From positions 1 to 46,841 of the forward strand of contig JACMNQ010000005.1 in assembly GCA_014378465.1 (NCBI GenBank): a stretch of DNA of 46,841 nucleotides. Reading direction: 5' to 3'. The notes beneath the pieces are model-generated. The model did not search any database. It was given only the letters and a program-made list of their open reading frames with translations, and was not told the DNA's origin. This stretch comes from Oligoflexia bacterium (GTDB lineage: Bacteria; Bdellovibrionota; UBA1018). How positions within the stretch are numbered: the first letter of the stretch is position 1; each line of letters opens with the position of its first letter. The position numbers and the translations under genes are program-made. Below, one piece after another: positions 7,626 to 16,249 of the stretch.

Positions 7626-9155
7626 ATGTCTCAATTCAAGATTCCAACTTTAGATCTCTCCAATTCGGGTGCCCAGAGCACTCACCAGCTGCTCCTGATC
7701 AGCAAAGATAAAAAGGTCCCCGGCGGTCTTCCAAAAGGGTTTCCCGAGCACCTCAAAAATCATGCTGCGCTCGAAGGGTCACGCGGCGCGAAATTCAGTC
7801 TTCATGGTGCAGCGAGTAAGGTATTCTTTGGTGTGGGGGATGATCGAACTTTTACGGCGCAGGAAGCAGCAGATTGGGGCGAAAATGCAGGAACTTTCCT
7901 GGCATCCGAGTCGATACTTGAAGTTCAAGTCTGCTTTCCGGAAGGCATCAAGGACCCGACGGTCGTTCTCAATTTCGTGAAGGGGCTCAGTTTGGCTGGC
8001 CTGCGTGTCGAAACTCACAAGACTCAGCCTTCGAAGAAAGCGACTCAGCTCCGAAAAATTGCCGTTTTCGCGCCAGGCGCGGTGATTGATCCGTCAGATC
8101 TCAAAGCGGTCGGCCCGATCGTTTCAGGGATCGCGTTCGCCCGCGAAATCGTCGAGCTCCCTTCGGGAGATGCGGATCCTCAGGGAATCATCGATCGATT
8201 GAAGGCGGTCTATGATTCGAAAACTCTCGAAATCGAAGTCTGGGATGAAAAAAAGATCGCCAAGGAAAAAATGGGTCTGATCCAGGCCGTTTCCCGCGGC
8301 TCTGAAACGCCGCCTCGTTTTCTGGTGATGCGCTACAAGAAGGACGCTCCGAAAAAACAGTCGCTTTATCTCGTGGGCAAGGGCGTGACGTTCGATACTG
8401 GCGGCATCAACATCAAGGCCATCGACTGGAAAGTTCTGCTCAGCATGAAAAAAGACATGGGAGGCGCTGCCGCCGTCATCGGTGCGATGCTCGCGATTTC
8501 TCAACTCCGCCCTGACATTCGAGTCGTCGGCCTGACTCCACTCACGACCAACGGCGTGGGACCCAAGGCGATTTATCCGGGAGACATCGTCACTTCCTAT
8601 TCTGGCAAGACCGTGGAAATCATGAACACCGATGCTGAAGGTCGATTGATTCTGGCAGATGCCCTGCACTTCGCCTGTCGTGAAAAAGCGGATTACATCG
8701 TCGATGTCGCCACTTTGACCGGCGCTTGTGTGGTCGCGCTCGGCCAGCATCATTCAGGCCTTTTCTCAAACAATGCGCGTTTCAGCGAAGTGGTTCGGGA
8801 TTCTTCCGAGCGCTCCGGCGAGCCGGCCTGGCCTCTTCCGGTTTCTCCCCGTTATGGTGAAGAAATGAAATCGGATCTTGCGGATCTGTCGAACATGGGC
8901 GCTGCCCGCGATGGCGGAGCTTCACTCGGAGCCGCATTTCTTGAAAAGTTCGTGGGTCAGACCCCCTGGGTTCATCTCGACATTGCGGGAACTCATGATC
9001 TGGCGGCACCTGCGGCAGCAGGCGCGCAGATCAAGGCTTCCGGACGCATGGTTCACACGCTGGTCACCCTGGCTCAGACACTGGCCGATCGCGGAAACGG
9101 CGCAAATGACGTCGCTTCGGGAAGTTTGGCCAGAGGCAAAGGAAAGAAGGGCTGA
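7626..9155 (+). CDS. pepA: leucyl aminopeptidase (M17)
   Basis: Cytosolic di-zinc aminopeptidase of the M17 family, which removes N-terminal residues in peptide turnover. The catalytic half shows VGKGVTFDTGG (K252 and D257) and the family signature NTDAEGRL (334-341), containing the bicarbonate-binding Arg and metal ligands. At 509 residues, with an N-terminal macro-like domain of about 170 residues, it matches the usual length. An AAGGAG ribosome-binding site lies about nine bases before the ATG. It is a single gene: the carotenoid operon diverges upstream and the regulator downstream starts after 64 bases. The C-terminal tail (residues 495-509) is rich in K and G. Confidence 0.95.
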   Translation: MSQFKIPTLDLSNSGAQSTHQLLLISKDKKVPGGLPKGFPEHLKNHAALEGSRGAKFSLHGAASKVFFGVGDDRTFTAQEAADWGENAGTFLASESILEVQVCFPEGIKDPTVVLNFVKGLSLAGLRVETHKTQPSKKATQLRKIAVFAPGAVIDPSDLKAVGPIVSGIAFAREIVELPSGDADPQGIIDRLKAVYDSKTLEIEVWDEKKIAKEKMGLIQAVSRGSETPPRFLVMRYKKDAPKKQSLYLVGKGVTFDTGGINIKAIDWKVLLSMKKDMGGAAAVIGAMLAISQLRPDIRVVGLTPLTTNGVGPKAIYPGDIVTSYSGKTVEIMNTDAEGRLILADALHFACREKADYIVDVATLTGACVVALGQHHSGLFSNNARFSEVVRDSSERSGEPAWPLPVSPRYGEEMKSDLADLSNMGAARDGGASLGAAFLEKFVGQTPWVHLDIAGTHDLAAPAAAGAQIKASGRMVHTLVTLAQTLADRGNGANDVASGSLARGKGKKG

Positions 9156-9156
9156 A

Positions 9157-9175
9157 GTCAGCCGGGACAGCTGAC
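9157..9175. terminator. short hairpin after pepA, possible weak terminator
   Basis: A perfect 6-bp stem (GTCAGC/GCTGAC) with a 7-base loop starts just after the pepA stop. No T-tract follows, so it is at best a weak or factor-assisted terminator. Confidence 0.3.
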
Positions 9176-9219
9176 GTGATTTGACGGGATTCCCGGCAAA
9201 GGTTAGGCTGTCCTGGACG

Positions 9220-11076
9220 ATGAAAAAGGCTCGGAAAAATTCGATATCGAAGCGCCAGAGTGACGCGTCTCCTGAGGGAGAAAGCCTGGCGTCGTTCTGT
9301 CAGCGGGGCGACTACAGAAAAGTTCTGAATCAGACGGTGGATGCCCCCACGCAGAAATTGCCCGCTCCCCAGTTGCAGTGGATCGTGGCGGCTCTCTGTT
9401 TTGTCGGAAGGGCTGAAGAAGCGGCGGCGCTTTTTCAGAAACTGGATCCGAAAACCAGAAATGTCCGCATTGCCTGCCGTTTCTTTCTGGGTATTTCGGA
9501 GATCCGGCTGGGTCGCTACGCTCAGGGTCGACAACATCTGATGTTCAATCTCAAGGAGCTGCGTTCGGCTCCCGATGCGGCTTCGATTTTTTACATTCAT
9601 CAGGGCCTCGGTTTCTACCGTTTCTTTTCCGGCCGAATCCTTCAGGCCGTGAGGCTGGCCAGGAAAGCTCACGATGCCGCCACTGAAGAGGGTCTGCTGT
9701 ATGGCAGAGTCCTCGCCACCGATCTCCTGGGTCACGCTTACGTGCAGTCCGGCGAAGTCGCTCTCGGGATCAAGACTCTGGTTCGGGCAAGAGAGCACGC
9801 AAAAACGCTCGGAAATGGCCCCATTTCAAGCTCCATTGAAAACTCCCTGATTGAAGCCCGTGCGCGGCACGGACTCTTTCCCGCTCAATCCTTTGAAGCG
9901 CTCGTGAAGCGCCTGCAGAAACTCTCGTCCCAGGACACTTATACGGAGTCGTCGCTGCTGCTCGAGTTTTCCCGCCAGCAGCTCCTTCGGGGAAAAATCA
10001 GTGACGCCCGGAAGTCCCTGGACCGCGCCTCGCAGGTGATTTATTCGACGCAGAATCGCCGGCATGAGATTCTGCTCAACCTCAGATACGCGCATGCCGT
10101 CCATCGCGCGGGTGGCTCCGCGCAGGGATTGACCTACATTCGAGCCGCTCGAAATCTGATCAACCCGGAAATTGATCGAGGATTTGAAATTGAACTTCTG
10201 GGCATGGAGCTTCTGCTTGCCGGGTCTCTGGGCATCCATGCGCAGGTCGAAAAATTGAAGGATCTGCTTCTGCTTCGGAGTCGCAGGTACTCCAGCGGAG
10301 TCAATGCGAACATTCTGAGACGCTCGGGGCTGGTCGCCGTGGGTACGCAGCAAAACTCCAGACTCGGCATGGATCCACTGGCAGACATCCTGGATCTGAT
10401 CGTGTCAGACCGTGAACGGGGCATTGATCTGGCGCTGGAGTCCGGTTACTTCGGTCTTCTGCCGGAGGCGCTGGGCTGGGCTCCTTCAGAAAAGGGCGTA
10501 GTCGTTGAGTTGAGACCGGGTACTCTCACGCTCGTCAGTGGCGGCGAAGTGCACCACGATGCAGGCCTCACGCCGCTCACTCGCAAGATCCTGATGGAAC
10601 TCGCCCGTGGTCCACAGTCCAAGAAGGATCTGATCGAGAAGGTCTGGAAGTACCGCTATCATCCGCTTCGCCATGATTCGATCATCTATCCCGCGATCAA
10701 TACTTTGAGAAAGCAGATGGGACCTTTCGCGTTCTGGATCACATCCAGTGAGCAGGGCTACGTTTTTGAGGCGGGAGTACACTGGATCTTTCCGAAAATT
10801 CTTCCGGCGGTTCCCGCACCGTCGGTTGAAAAACCTCGGATTCACGATGGAGAGGCTTCAAGCGGACTCAATCTCAGGCAACTCAAGATTCTCAGGCATC
10901 TGACCACACATGAAAAACTGGATGTGCGAACCTTGTGCAGATTTTTCAGCGTTTCGGAAATCACGGCCAGCCGTGATCTGTCTCTGCTTCACCGGATGAA
11001 ACTGGTCACTCGATTCGGCAAAGGCCGATCGACCGAATATGTCCGGACGGACCGGGTTCAGTACCTGCTGCGGTAA
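9220..11076 (+). CDS. TPR-like regulator with two C-terminal winged-helix/HTH domains
   Basis: A 618-residue cytosolic protein. The first 430 residues are helical with repeated A/L/G-rich pairs (for example residues 40-330), consistent with tetratricopeptide-like repeats. Residues about 447-525 resemble an OmpR-type winged helix: LTPLTRKILMELARGPQSKK, then YPAINTLRKQMG and the wing WITSSEQGYVFEAGV. A second DNA-binding unit follows at about 550-618 (LNLRQLKILRHL, SVSEITASRDLSLL), like DeoR/MarR-type HTH. There is no receiver domain. The start at 9220 (MKKARKN) is the first ATG; the frame is open upstream to a TTG at 9181. Its 3' end overlaps the convergent exported-protein gene by 19 bases. 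A transcriptional regulator is likely; its targets are unknown. Confidence 0.75.
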   Translation: MKKARKNSISKRQSDASPEGESLASFCQRGDYRKVLNQTVDAPTQKLPAPQLQWIVAALCFVGRAEEAAALFQKLDPKTRNVRIACRFFLGISEIRLGRYAQGRQHLMFNLKELRSAPDAASIFYIHQGLGFYRFFSGRILQAVRLARKAHDAATEEGLLYGRVLATDLLGHAYVQSGEVALGIKTLVRAREHAKTLGNGPISSSIENSLIEARARHGLFPAQSFEALVKRLQKLSSQDTYTESSLLLEFSRQQLLRGKISDARKSLDRASQVIYSTQNRRHEILLNLRYAHAVHRAGGSAQGLTYIRAARNLINPEIDRGFEIELLGMELLLAGSLGIHAQVEKLKDLLLLRSRRYSSGVNANILRRSGLVAVGTQQNSRLGMDPLADILDLIVSDRERGIDLALESGYFGLLPEALGWAPSEKGVVVELRPGTLTLVSGGEVHHDAGLTPLTRKILMELARGPQSKKDLIEKVWKYRYHPLRHDSIIYPAINTLRKQMGPFAFWITSSEQGYVFEAGVHWIFPKILPAVPAPSVEKPRIHDGEASSGLNLRQLKILRHLTTHEKLDVRTLCRFFSVSEITASRDLSLLHRMKLVTRFGKGRSTEYVRTDRVQYLLR

Positions 11077-11558
11077 GTGACGACGCCGATGGGTTCTGCG
11101 CGAAAATTCTCCGCGACTTCCATTTTCTTGCTCAGATCTGACAGGTTCGAAGAGGTGGATCTGAGAAGGGAGTTTCGAGCGGCGACATCGATCTCCAGGT
11201 TCTTCATCTTGAGAAGACAGGTCATTCCGGCGGAAGACTCCGTGCACGAAGCCGTCCCATTCGGACCATTGAGAAGGTAAAGTTCAGACTCTTCAGCTCC
11301 AGCGGAGCCACTGAATCTGACGACTTCTGATTTCTTGCCTGTGAGTTCAGAGGGCAGAAGGTAGGAAATCTCCAGTGAACGACCGTCCTTTTGAAGGGAG
11401 AACTGTTGAGTCTCAAACCGCGCGAAGGATTTGAGTGAATCGCGACCGGGAACCTCGTAGACCGCCGAGAGACGACCCAGTGCTGATGCCGGCATCCCAA
11501 AGCCCAGCATGATTCCGAAAGACATCCCACTCCAATACAAGCCAGTTGCCAATTTCAT
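11058..11558 (-). CDS. exported hypothetical protein
   Basis: A protein of about 166 residues with an N-terminal signal sequence (MKLATGLYWSGMSFGIMLGF, cleavage probably after ASALG). The mature part has two Cys residues (SCTESSAGMTC) that could form a disulphide, and ends in YRSRY. It appears to be a small periplasmic or surface beta-rich protein; I do not recognise the family. The start at 11558 is favoured over the upstream in-frame codon at 11573 because it begins the signal peptide directly. Confidence 0.6.
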   Translation of the reverse strand: MKLATGLYWSGMSFGIMLGFGMPASALGRLSAVYEVPGRDSLKSFARFETQQFSLQKDGRSLEISYLLPSELTGKKSEVVRFSGSAGAEESELYLLNGPNGTASCTESSAGMTCLLKMKNLEIDVAARNSLLRSTSSNLSDLSKKMEVAENFRAEPIGVVTYRSRY

Positions 11559-11659
11559 CGCGCTTACCCTCAATTTGGCTTGGGTTTACCCAACTCGCGA
11601 CACCGAGTCAAATTGAAGTTACATTGTGTAAAAAAGAGCGTTGGGCCGCCTGGGTCTGT

Positions 11660-12061
11660 TCAGGTCTGGTGAGTCTGCTTGGCGAAGCTGCTGGCCATCT
11701 CGATCAGCAGATCCACATCAGCCGGCTTCTTGACGAATTTGACGACGTCTGAGGATTTCGTCTCGTCGTTGAAGGCGGAGACGATGACCACGGGGATGGA
11801 AGCGAGTTTCGGCAATTTTTTCTTCGCGTCGAGAAATTCCCAACCGTTCATCACCGGCATCATGAGATCCAGAAGGATCATGCAGGGAGGCGGAATCTGA
11901 GCGAGGAGTTCCAGGGCTTCCTGTCCATTGGCTGCGGTATGAACGAAGAAGTCTTCGACTTCGAAGAGAAGTTTGAGCATGTCCCGGATCCCGGCGTCAT
12001 CGTCAACAATCAGCAGGGAGTCTTTTTTCGGGGCAGTGCTTTTCTGAGTCTCGATTTCCAT
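11660..12061 (-). CDS. stand-alone response-regulator receiver domain
   Basis: A 133-residue CheY-like receiver with no output domain. Acidic pocket DDD is at residues 20-22, the phosphoacceptor is D65 (MILLDLMMP), and the conserved Lys lies in FVKKPA (residue 111 or 112), preceded by VVIVSAF. It ends shortly after helix 5. No kinase is adjacent; candidate partners in the window are the two PAS kinases or CheA. Translation probably starts at the ATG at 12061. A promoter-like -35/-10 pair ends six bases before that ATG, so the transcript may be leaderless; there is no Shine-Dalgarno sequence. The frame is open to a TTG at 12097, which is part of the -35 box. Confidence 0.9.
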   Translation of the reverse strand: MEIETQKSTAPKKDSLLIVDDDAGIRDMLKLLFEVEDFFVHTAANGQEALELLAQIPPPCMILLDLMMPVMNGWEFLDAKKKLPKLASIPVVIVSAFNDETKSSDVVKFVKKPADVDLLIEMASSFAKQTHQT

Positions 12062-12067
12062 GAGGAG

Positions 12068-12097
12068 AAAATAGGGGGTCCCATGCTGCTTTGTCAA
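12068..12097 (-). promoter_or_regulatory. sigma70-like promoter giving a probable leaderless mRNA
   Basis: Reading the minus strand, TTGACA (12097-12092) is followed by an 18-base spacer and TATTTT (12073-12068). The receiver-gene ATG (12061) comes six bases after the -10 box, which is where transcription would start. Confidence 0.5.
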
Positions 12098-12175
12098 GCG
12101 AGCATTCGGCTGCGGAAACGTGCCACAACGCTGAAATGGCCCCTCTACGGAGTGCGCTGATGACTGCGGGGTGAG

Positions 12176-12451
12176 TCAGTGAACTTCCGTGCTCGTTTCA
12201 AAGAGCCCATAAGTGATGCGGATCCATTTCAAACTCTGCCGGGTGTAGGCGCTGTAGGGCTGGTATTCTCCCTCATTCCAGTAGTTCACCTGAACAAACT
12301 TGACGTGCATGTCGAGAGTTTTCAGGATTTCTTCAGGTGCGTCATCCGCAGTGAAAGTGGTTGAATCCGATGCGATTGCTCCCGCTTTTCCAGACGGGTC
12401 GAGTTCAGGAGTGCGCTTCATGGATTCAATCTTGTATTCAAACTTTTTCAC
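12176..12451 (-). CDS. small hypothetical protein (DUF4177-like start)
   Basis: A 91-residue soluble protein that begins with MKKFEYKIE, as DUF4177 proteins do, and ends with KWIRITYGLFETSTEVH. Composition is protein-like, with an acidic middle segment (TADDAPEEILKTLDM). The start is a GTG at 12451. It has no clear operon partner: the HtrA gene ends 89 bases upstream on the same strand. Family resemblance rests only on the first ten residues and is weak. Confidence 0.5.
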   Translation of the reverse strand: MKKFEYKIESMKRTPELDPSGKAGAIASDSTTFTADDAPEEILKTLDMHVKFVQVNYWNEGEYQPYSAYTRQSLKWIRITYGLFETSTEVH

Positions 12452-12540
12452 AGCCTGTTTCTACGGAGTTTCGGCGTAAACCGCAAGGGCCTGTCCCAGC
12501 GCCCCTGCGGTTTGCCTCAAGTCTCCAAATCCACAAGTCC

Positions 12541-13836
12541 TCAGGTCTGCGAAGCCGGCCTCTTGCCAAGGCGGACGTCGACGTTGCGGGTGTGGCCTTC
12601 GCGCTGGATCTTCAGGCTCACTTTCTTCTCCGCGGGTTGGGAGCTCACTGCGGTCACCAATTCCTGGGAGGAACGGACCGGTTTGCCATTGAACTCCAGA
12701 ATGATGTCCCGGGGCTTCAGGCCCGCTTCGTGAGCGGGTGATCCCACGTAGACCTGGCCGACCACCGGGCTGCTCTCGCCTGGAGTGCTTCCGATGATGG
12801 CCCCGAGATAGCCGCGGCTGATGGAGCCTCCTTCTTTGAGCTGCGCGAGAATGGGTTTAACGAATTGCATTGGAATTGCGAACCCAATGCCCTGGGCTCG
12901 GGCATCGACCGCGTTATTGATGCCAATGACTTCACCTTTCAAGTTGATGAGAGGACCGCCTGAATTGCCGGGATTGATCGGGGCATCGGTTTGCAGGTAA
13001 GTCGCCATGGGCATGCCCGGGATGATGCGTCCTTTTGCGGAGACGATCCCGTGGCTGACTGAATGCCCCTGACCGAATGGATTTCCGATGGCGGCGACGT
13101 ACTCGCCAACCTGAAGTTGCTCGGAGTCACCCAGAGGAAGGGCGACCAGTTTCCGGTCCGTTCTCACTCGGATCAAAGCCACATCGAGTTCAGCGTCTTT
13201 GCCGAGGACTTCGCCGTCCAGCGGCTTTTCATTGGGGTCTTCCGTGAGGAAAATCTTGATTTCGTTGGATCCCGCGATGACGTGGTGGTTGGTGAGGATG
13301 ATGCCGGAGGGATCGATGATGAACCCGGTGCCGAGAGAACCATGAGGCCGGTTTTCTTCACGATCGTAAGGGTCGGCATGGGGATTCTGTCCAGGGCCGA
13401 AGCCTGGAAACCCGCCGAAGTTTTCAAACAGGTCCTCAGGCGTGGGGGTGCGCCGGAGCATCTGCCGTTTGGGCCGGGAAATGGCCGAAATGTTGACAAC
13501 GGAGGGCATCACCTTTCTGGAGAGGTTCACGAAAATGTTGGGATCATTCAGTCCTGGCACACTTGGCAACGTGGGTGGAACTGCTGACGCCGCTTCGGGA
13601 GGGGATTTCACCGAAGCGTCGTCAACAGGACCTGAATCCGAAGAACTGATCTGACCCGACATCACCCCAGGAGCCGAAAAGGCCGAGAAACCATACAAGC
13701 TGAGAGTGACCAGCGACAGCGCTGAAGCTCCGGCGAGCAAGGCAATTTGAGAATGTCTGGCAGGACGGGCTGAAGTGCGCAAACCCGCATTCCCTGATTC
13801 TCCGTTTCGGTTCCCTGAATTTTCAAAGTCAGTCAT
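12541..13836 (-). CDS. HtrA/Deg-type serine protease with one PDZ domain
   Basis: Periplasmic trypsin-like quality-control protease. A membrane anchor or uncleaved signal lies at about residues 29-52. The catalytic triad is H185 (TNHHV), an Asp in AELDVALIRV at about 216, and a Ser in PGNSGGP at about 292. A single PDZ domain (about 330-425) begins after GYLGAIIG and contains AHEAGLKPRDIILEFNGK. One PDZ domain plus an N-terminal anchor resembles DegS-type organisation, whereas DegP and DegQ have two PDZ domains. The loop at about residues 115-150 is rich in F, G and P (FGGFPGFGPGQ), as in HtrA LA loops. An AAGGA site precedes the ATG. A link to RseA-type signalling cannot be shown here. Confidence 0.92.
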   Translation of the reverse strand: MTDFENSGNRNGESGNAGLRTSARPARHSQIALLAGASALSLVTLSLYGFSAFSAPGVMSGQISSSDSGPVDDASVKSPPEAASAVPPTLPSVPGLNDPNIFVNLSRKVMPSVVNISAISRPKRQMLRRTPTPEDLFENFGGFPGFGPGQNPHADPYDREENRPHGSLGTGFIIDPSGIILTNHHVIAGSNEIKIFLTEDPNEKPLDGEVLGKDAELDVALIRVRTDRKLVALPLGDSEQLQVGEYVAAIGNPFGQGHSVSHGIVSAKGRIIPGMPMATYLQTDAPINPGNSGGPLINLKGEVIGINNAVDARAQGIGFAIPMQFVKPILAQLKEGGSISRGYLGAIIGSTPGESSPVVGQVYVGSPAHEAGLKPRDIILEFNGKPVRSSQELVTAVSSQPAEKKVSLKIQREGHTRNVDVRLGKRPASQT

Positions 13837-13928
13837 GAGTGCTTTCCTTTTCTTCTTTCAGGATTACACCGAACGGTTAAAAGCGGGATGAAAGGGAAAT
13901 GAGGATAATTTAATGAGATCAGGACCTC

Positions 13929-14402
13929 ATGAACGAAGGCATGAACCGTGGGAGCACCCTCCCTGTCATTCTGAGTTGGCTCATCGGATTGATCCTGATC
14001 GCGACGGCGCTTGCAAAACTTCTTGATATCCCTGGATTTTCAGCGATTTTTAAAACTTACCAGATTTTTCCGGAAGGCATCCTGTGAGGATTCGGGCTGA
14101 GCGTGGCACTGGTCGAATTGGCGCTGGGCGTCTGGCTTTTTTCCGGTCTGAAGCTGAAAAAGGCCGCGATTGTCGCACTGATTCTACACGTCGCGTATTT
14201 CTTCTGGGCGCTCTTTAACGTGCAAAGAGGACTCAATCTGCAGAACTGCGGTTGTTTTGGAGTTCATCTGGCGCGTCCGCTCACTTACGGAACCGTGGTG
14301 GAGGACTTCGCTTTGACTCTGATCTGTGGTTTGCTCGTGAGGTTGGCGCCTCCGGAAAATCCCGCCCCCGAATCCAGTCAAACAAGGAGTCCACTCTCAT
14401 GA
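13929..14402 (+). pseudogene. MauE/DoxX-like membrane protein gene with in-frame TGA
   Basis: From the ATG at 13929 the frame runs to the TGA at 14400-14402 with a single internal TGA at 14085-14087. Both halves fit one four-helix membrane protein: WLIGLILIATALAKLLDIPG (helix 1), then after the stop LVELALGVWLFSGL (helix 2), VALILHVAYFFWALF (helix 3) and a last hydrophobic segment. The CGCFG motif between helices 3 and 4 is typical of MauE/DoxX-like redox-associated proteins. The family often has Trp or Pro-Trp near the interrupted position, so TGG to TGA is a simple explanation. The 3' end has an ATGA overlap with the next gene, suggesting it was part of that operon. If not a pseudogene, translation could restart at GTG codons after the stop. 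Confidence 0.65.
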
Positions 14403-14995
14403 CGCAGAAAAAGTTTTCCATTTTGTCCGCATCCCTCACGCTTTCAATCGCTGCGTCCTCCTTGCTTTCGCTCCTGTCCATGAATGCTCACGCGGCCAGG
14501 ATCGAAGGCGTGGAATTTCCGGAGCAGTTGAAAGTGGAATCCAAAAATCTGGTCCTGAATGGCGTGGGACTTCGCAGCGCGACCCTCTTCAACGTCAAGG
14601 TGTACGCGGGCGCACTTTACGTCGAGACGAAATCCAAAAATGAAGCCGAGATCATCGATTCGCCGCAGATCAAGGACGTCAAGATGGTTTTCCTTCGCGA
14701 CGTGAAGAAGGATCAGTTGAACGAGGCGTGGGAAAAGGGAATCCACAAAGCGTGTGTAAAAGGCTGTCCGCAGCTCGAAGAGCCGCTGGCCCAGTTGAAA
14801 GCGATGATGGTCAGCGTGAAGCCCAAGGACACGATGGAGTTCACGATCTTTCCAGCCAAGGTCGAAGTGAAGGTCAATGACCAGAAAGCCGGGGAGATCT
14901 CAAACGCCAATTTTTCGAAGATGCTTCTGGCTACCTGGATCGGAAGAGAGCCTCCGACGGAAGAACTCAAAGCAGGACTGCTTGGAAAGAAATAA
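14399..14995 (+). CDS. exported chalcone-isomerase-like protein
   Basis: A 198-residue protein with a signal peptide (residues about 1-33, ending NAHA-AR). The mature part (IEGVEFPEQLKVE, then LNGVGLRSATLFNVKVYAGALYV) matches the bacterial chalcone-isomerase-like family, whose members are periplasmic and do not act on flavonoids as far as is known. Two Cys residues (ACVKGC) may form a disulphide. AAGGAG lies about ten bases upstream of the ATG, and the ATG overlaps the stop of the MauE-like gene. The reading frame is open further upstream, but that extension overlaps the previous gene and lacks a signal sequence at its start. Confidence 0.85.
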   Translation: MTQKKFSILSASLTLSIAASSLLSLLSMNAHAARIEGVEFPEQLKVESKNLVLNGVGLRSATLFNVKVYAGALYVETKSKNEAEIIDSPQIKDVKMVFLRDVKKDQLNEAWEKGIHKACVKGCPQLEEPLAQLKAMMVSVKPKDTMEFTIFPAKVEVKVNDQKAGEISNANFSKMLLATWIGREPPTEELKAGLLGKK

Positions 14996-15097
14996 ATCAA
15001 TGATTTCTTGCGCTTGATTGGTATTCCTAAAAGCTGGAAATACATTTGACGCATCGAGTCTTGTCAAGGTAGGGTGCGCTGACTGAGGTTCGACCCC

Positions 15098-16249
15098 ATG
15101 CTTTCTCGCCGCGTTTTTCCTGCCGTGCTCCTGAGTTTTGCAGTCTTCCTGATTTACGCAGGCGCCGGGATTCCGGATTCATGGGCCTCCAGTTCACCCT
15201 TCCGGTTCGATGCAAGCGTGCCCGAGGAGCAGAAGAATCAGCTTTCAACGGATCTCGAGCGACTCCGGGATGTCTCCCTGGCAGAGCTCGGTTTGAAGCT
15301 GCCGGATGGCAAGGATCTCCTTCAGGACACGGTCCGAATGATGGGCCTTGGCAATCTGTCGTCTCACGAACTGCTGCAGTGGATTTCTGACCGAGTCCAA
15401 TACTTGGTGGGCGAGTCCTTCACACTGACTGCCAAAAATCTCTATGCGCCGTCGCAACGCGGTTTTGTCTTCGAGAATCGTTCTGAGATGCCGACGATTG
15501 AAACCGTGGCCAGCTCGGGCACTCCCGCTCCGACCGCGCCCGGCACGGTCGTCATGTCCAATCTCGGACCCGCAGTCTACTACGCAGGCAAACAGCAGGA
15601 TATGCTGATGGGACTCAAAGTCGCGGGAAAGAAAGTGCCCGTCACTTCGCCGCGTTCCGGAATTCTGAGAGTGGGACCTGGCCTCTTCATGCTCAAGTAC
15701 ATGCCGAATCAGACGGATGCTTCGGCCGTCTCCAATTCCATCCATCGCCTGGGCATTCTGTTTCATGAGGCTCGGCACAGTGATGGTCACGGCAAGTCTC
15801 TGGGATTCTTTCACGCGATCTGTCCAAGCGGAAATCTCCAGGGACTCAATGCCTGTGATCGAAATCTCAATGGCCCCTATCAGGTCGGCGCGAGGATGAC
15901 GCAGATTCTCACGGAAAACTGCAGGCTTCAGGGCGCCTGTTCCGTGGCGGAAACTGAAAAACTGCGAGTGCAGTACCTGGATTCCTACAGCCGAACCCTC
16001 CTGGAAACCTCGGCGTCGAAAGCGAGTGCCGGTTCCGACTCGCAATTTGAAATCGAAATGCTGAAGTCGAAGATTTCAACGTGTGAACTTCTGCTCTCTC
16101 TCACGCACACGGAGGCCGCCTTCTGCAAGGAGGTCGATGAACTCCGCGGAAAACTCGCGGCGCTTGAAGCCGCTCCCGCGGCCATGACCTCCGTCCCGGG
16201 CCTGCCGTCCGTGGAATGGGACGCTTCTCCGGAAGGACAACGCGAATGA
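15098..16249 (+). CDS. exported HExxH cysteine-rich protein, paralogue 1
   Basis: A 383-residue exported protein; a signal peptide covers about residues 1-29. The core motif is HEARHSDGH (H223, E224, H227, H231), which looks like a zinc-metallopeptidase HExxH with an additional His. It is followed by a block with four Cys residues in fixed spacing: ICP, ACDRNLNGPY, ENC and GAC. The next gene is a paralogue with the same order and spacing. A conserved N-terminal stretch (DTVRMMGL) is shared too, and the C-terminal tail is Ala/Pro-rich, ending in VEWDASPEGQRE. No known family is recognised. A periplasmic or surface peptidase is an inference from the motif alone. Confidence 0.75.
   Translation: MLSRRVFPAVLLSFAVFLIYAGAGIPDSWASSSPFRFDASVPEEQKNQLSTDLERLRDVSLAELGLKLPDGKDLLQDTVRMMGLGNLSSHELLQWISDRVQYLVGESFTLTAKNLYAPSQRGFVFENRSEMPTIETVASSGTPAPTAPGTVVMSNLGPAVYYAGKQQDMLMGLKVAGKKVPVTSPRSGILRVGPGLFMLKYMPNQTDASAVSNSIHRLGILFHEARHSDGHGKSLGFFHAICPSGNLQGLNACDRNLNGPYQVGARMTQILTENCRLQGACSVAETEKLRVQYLDSYSRTLLETSASKASAGSDSQFEIEMLKSKISTCELLLSLTHTEAAFCKEVDELRGKLAALEAAPAAMTSVPGLPSVEWDASPEGQRE

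Noticed and set aside
14085..14087. TGA in the MauE-like gene as selenocysteine
   Set aside because: No selenocysteine-insertion hairpin was evident and the site lies at the start of a helix, not in a redox motif; a nonsense change is simpler.
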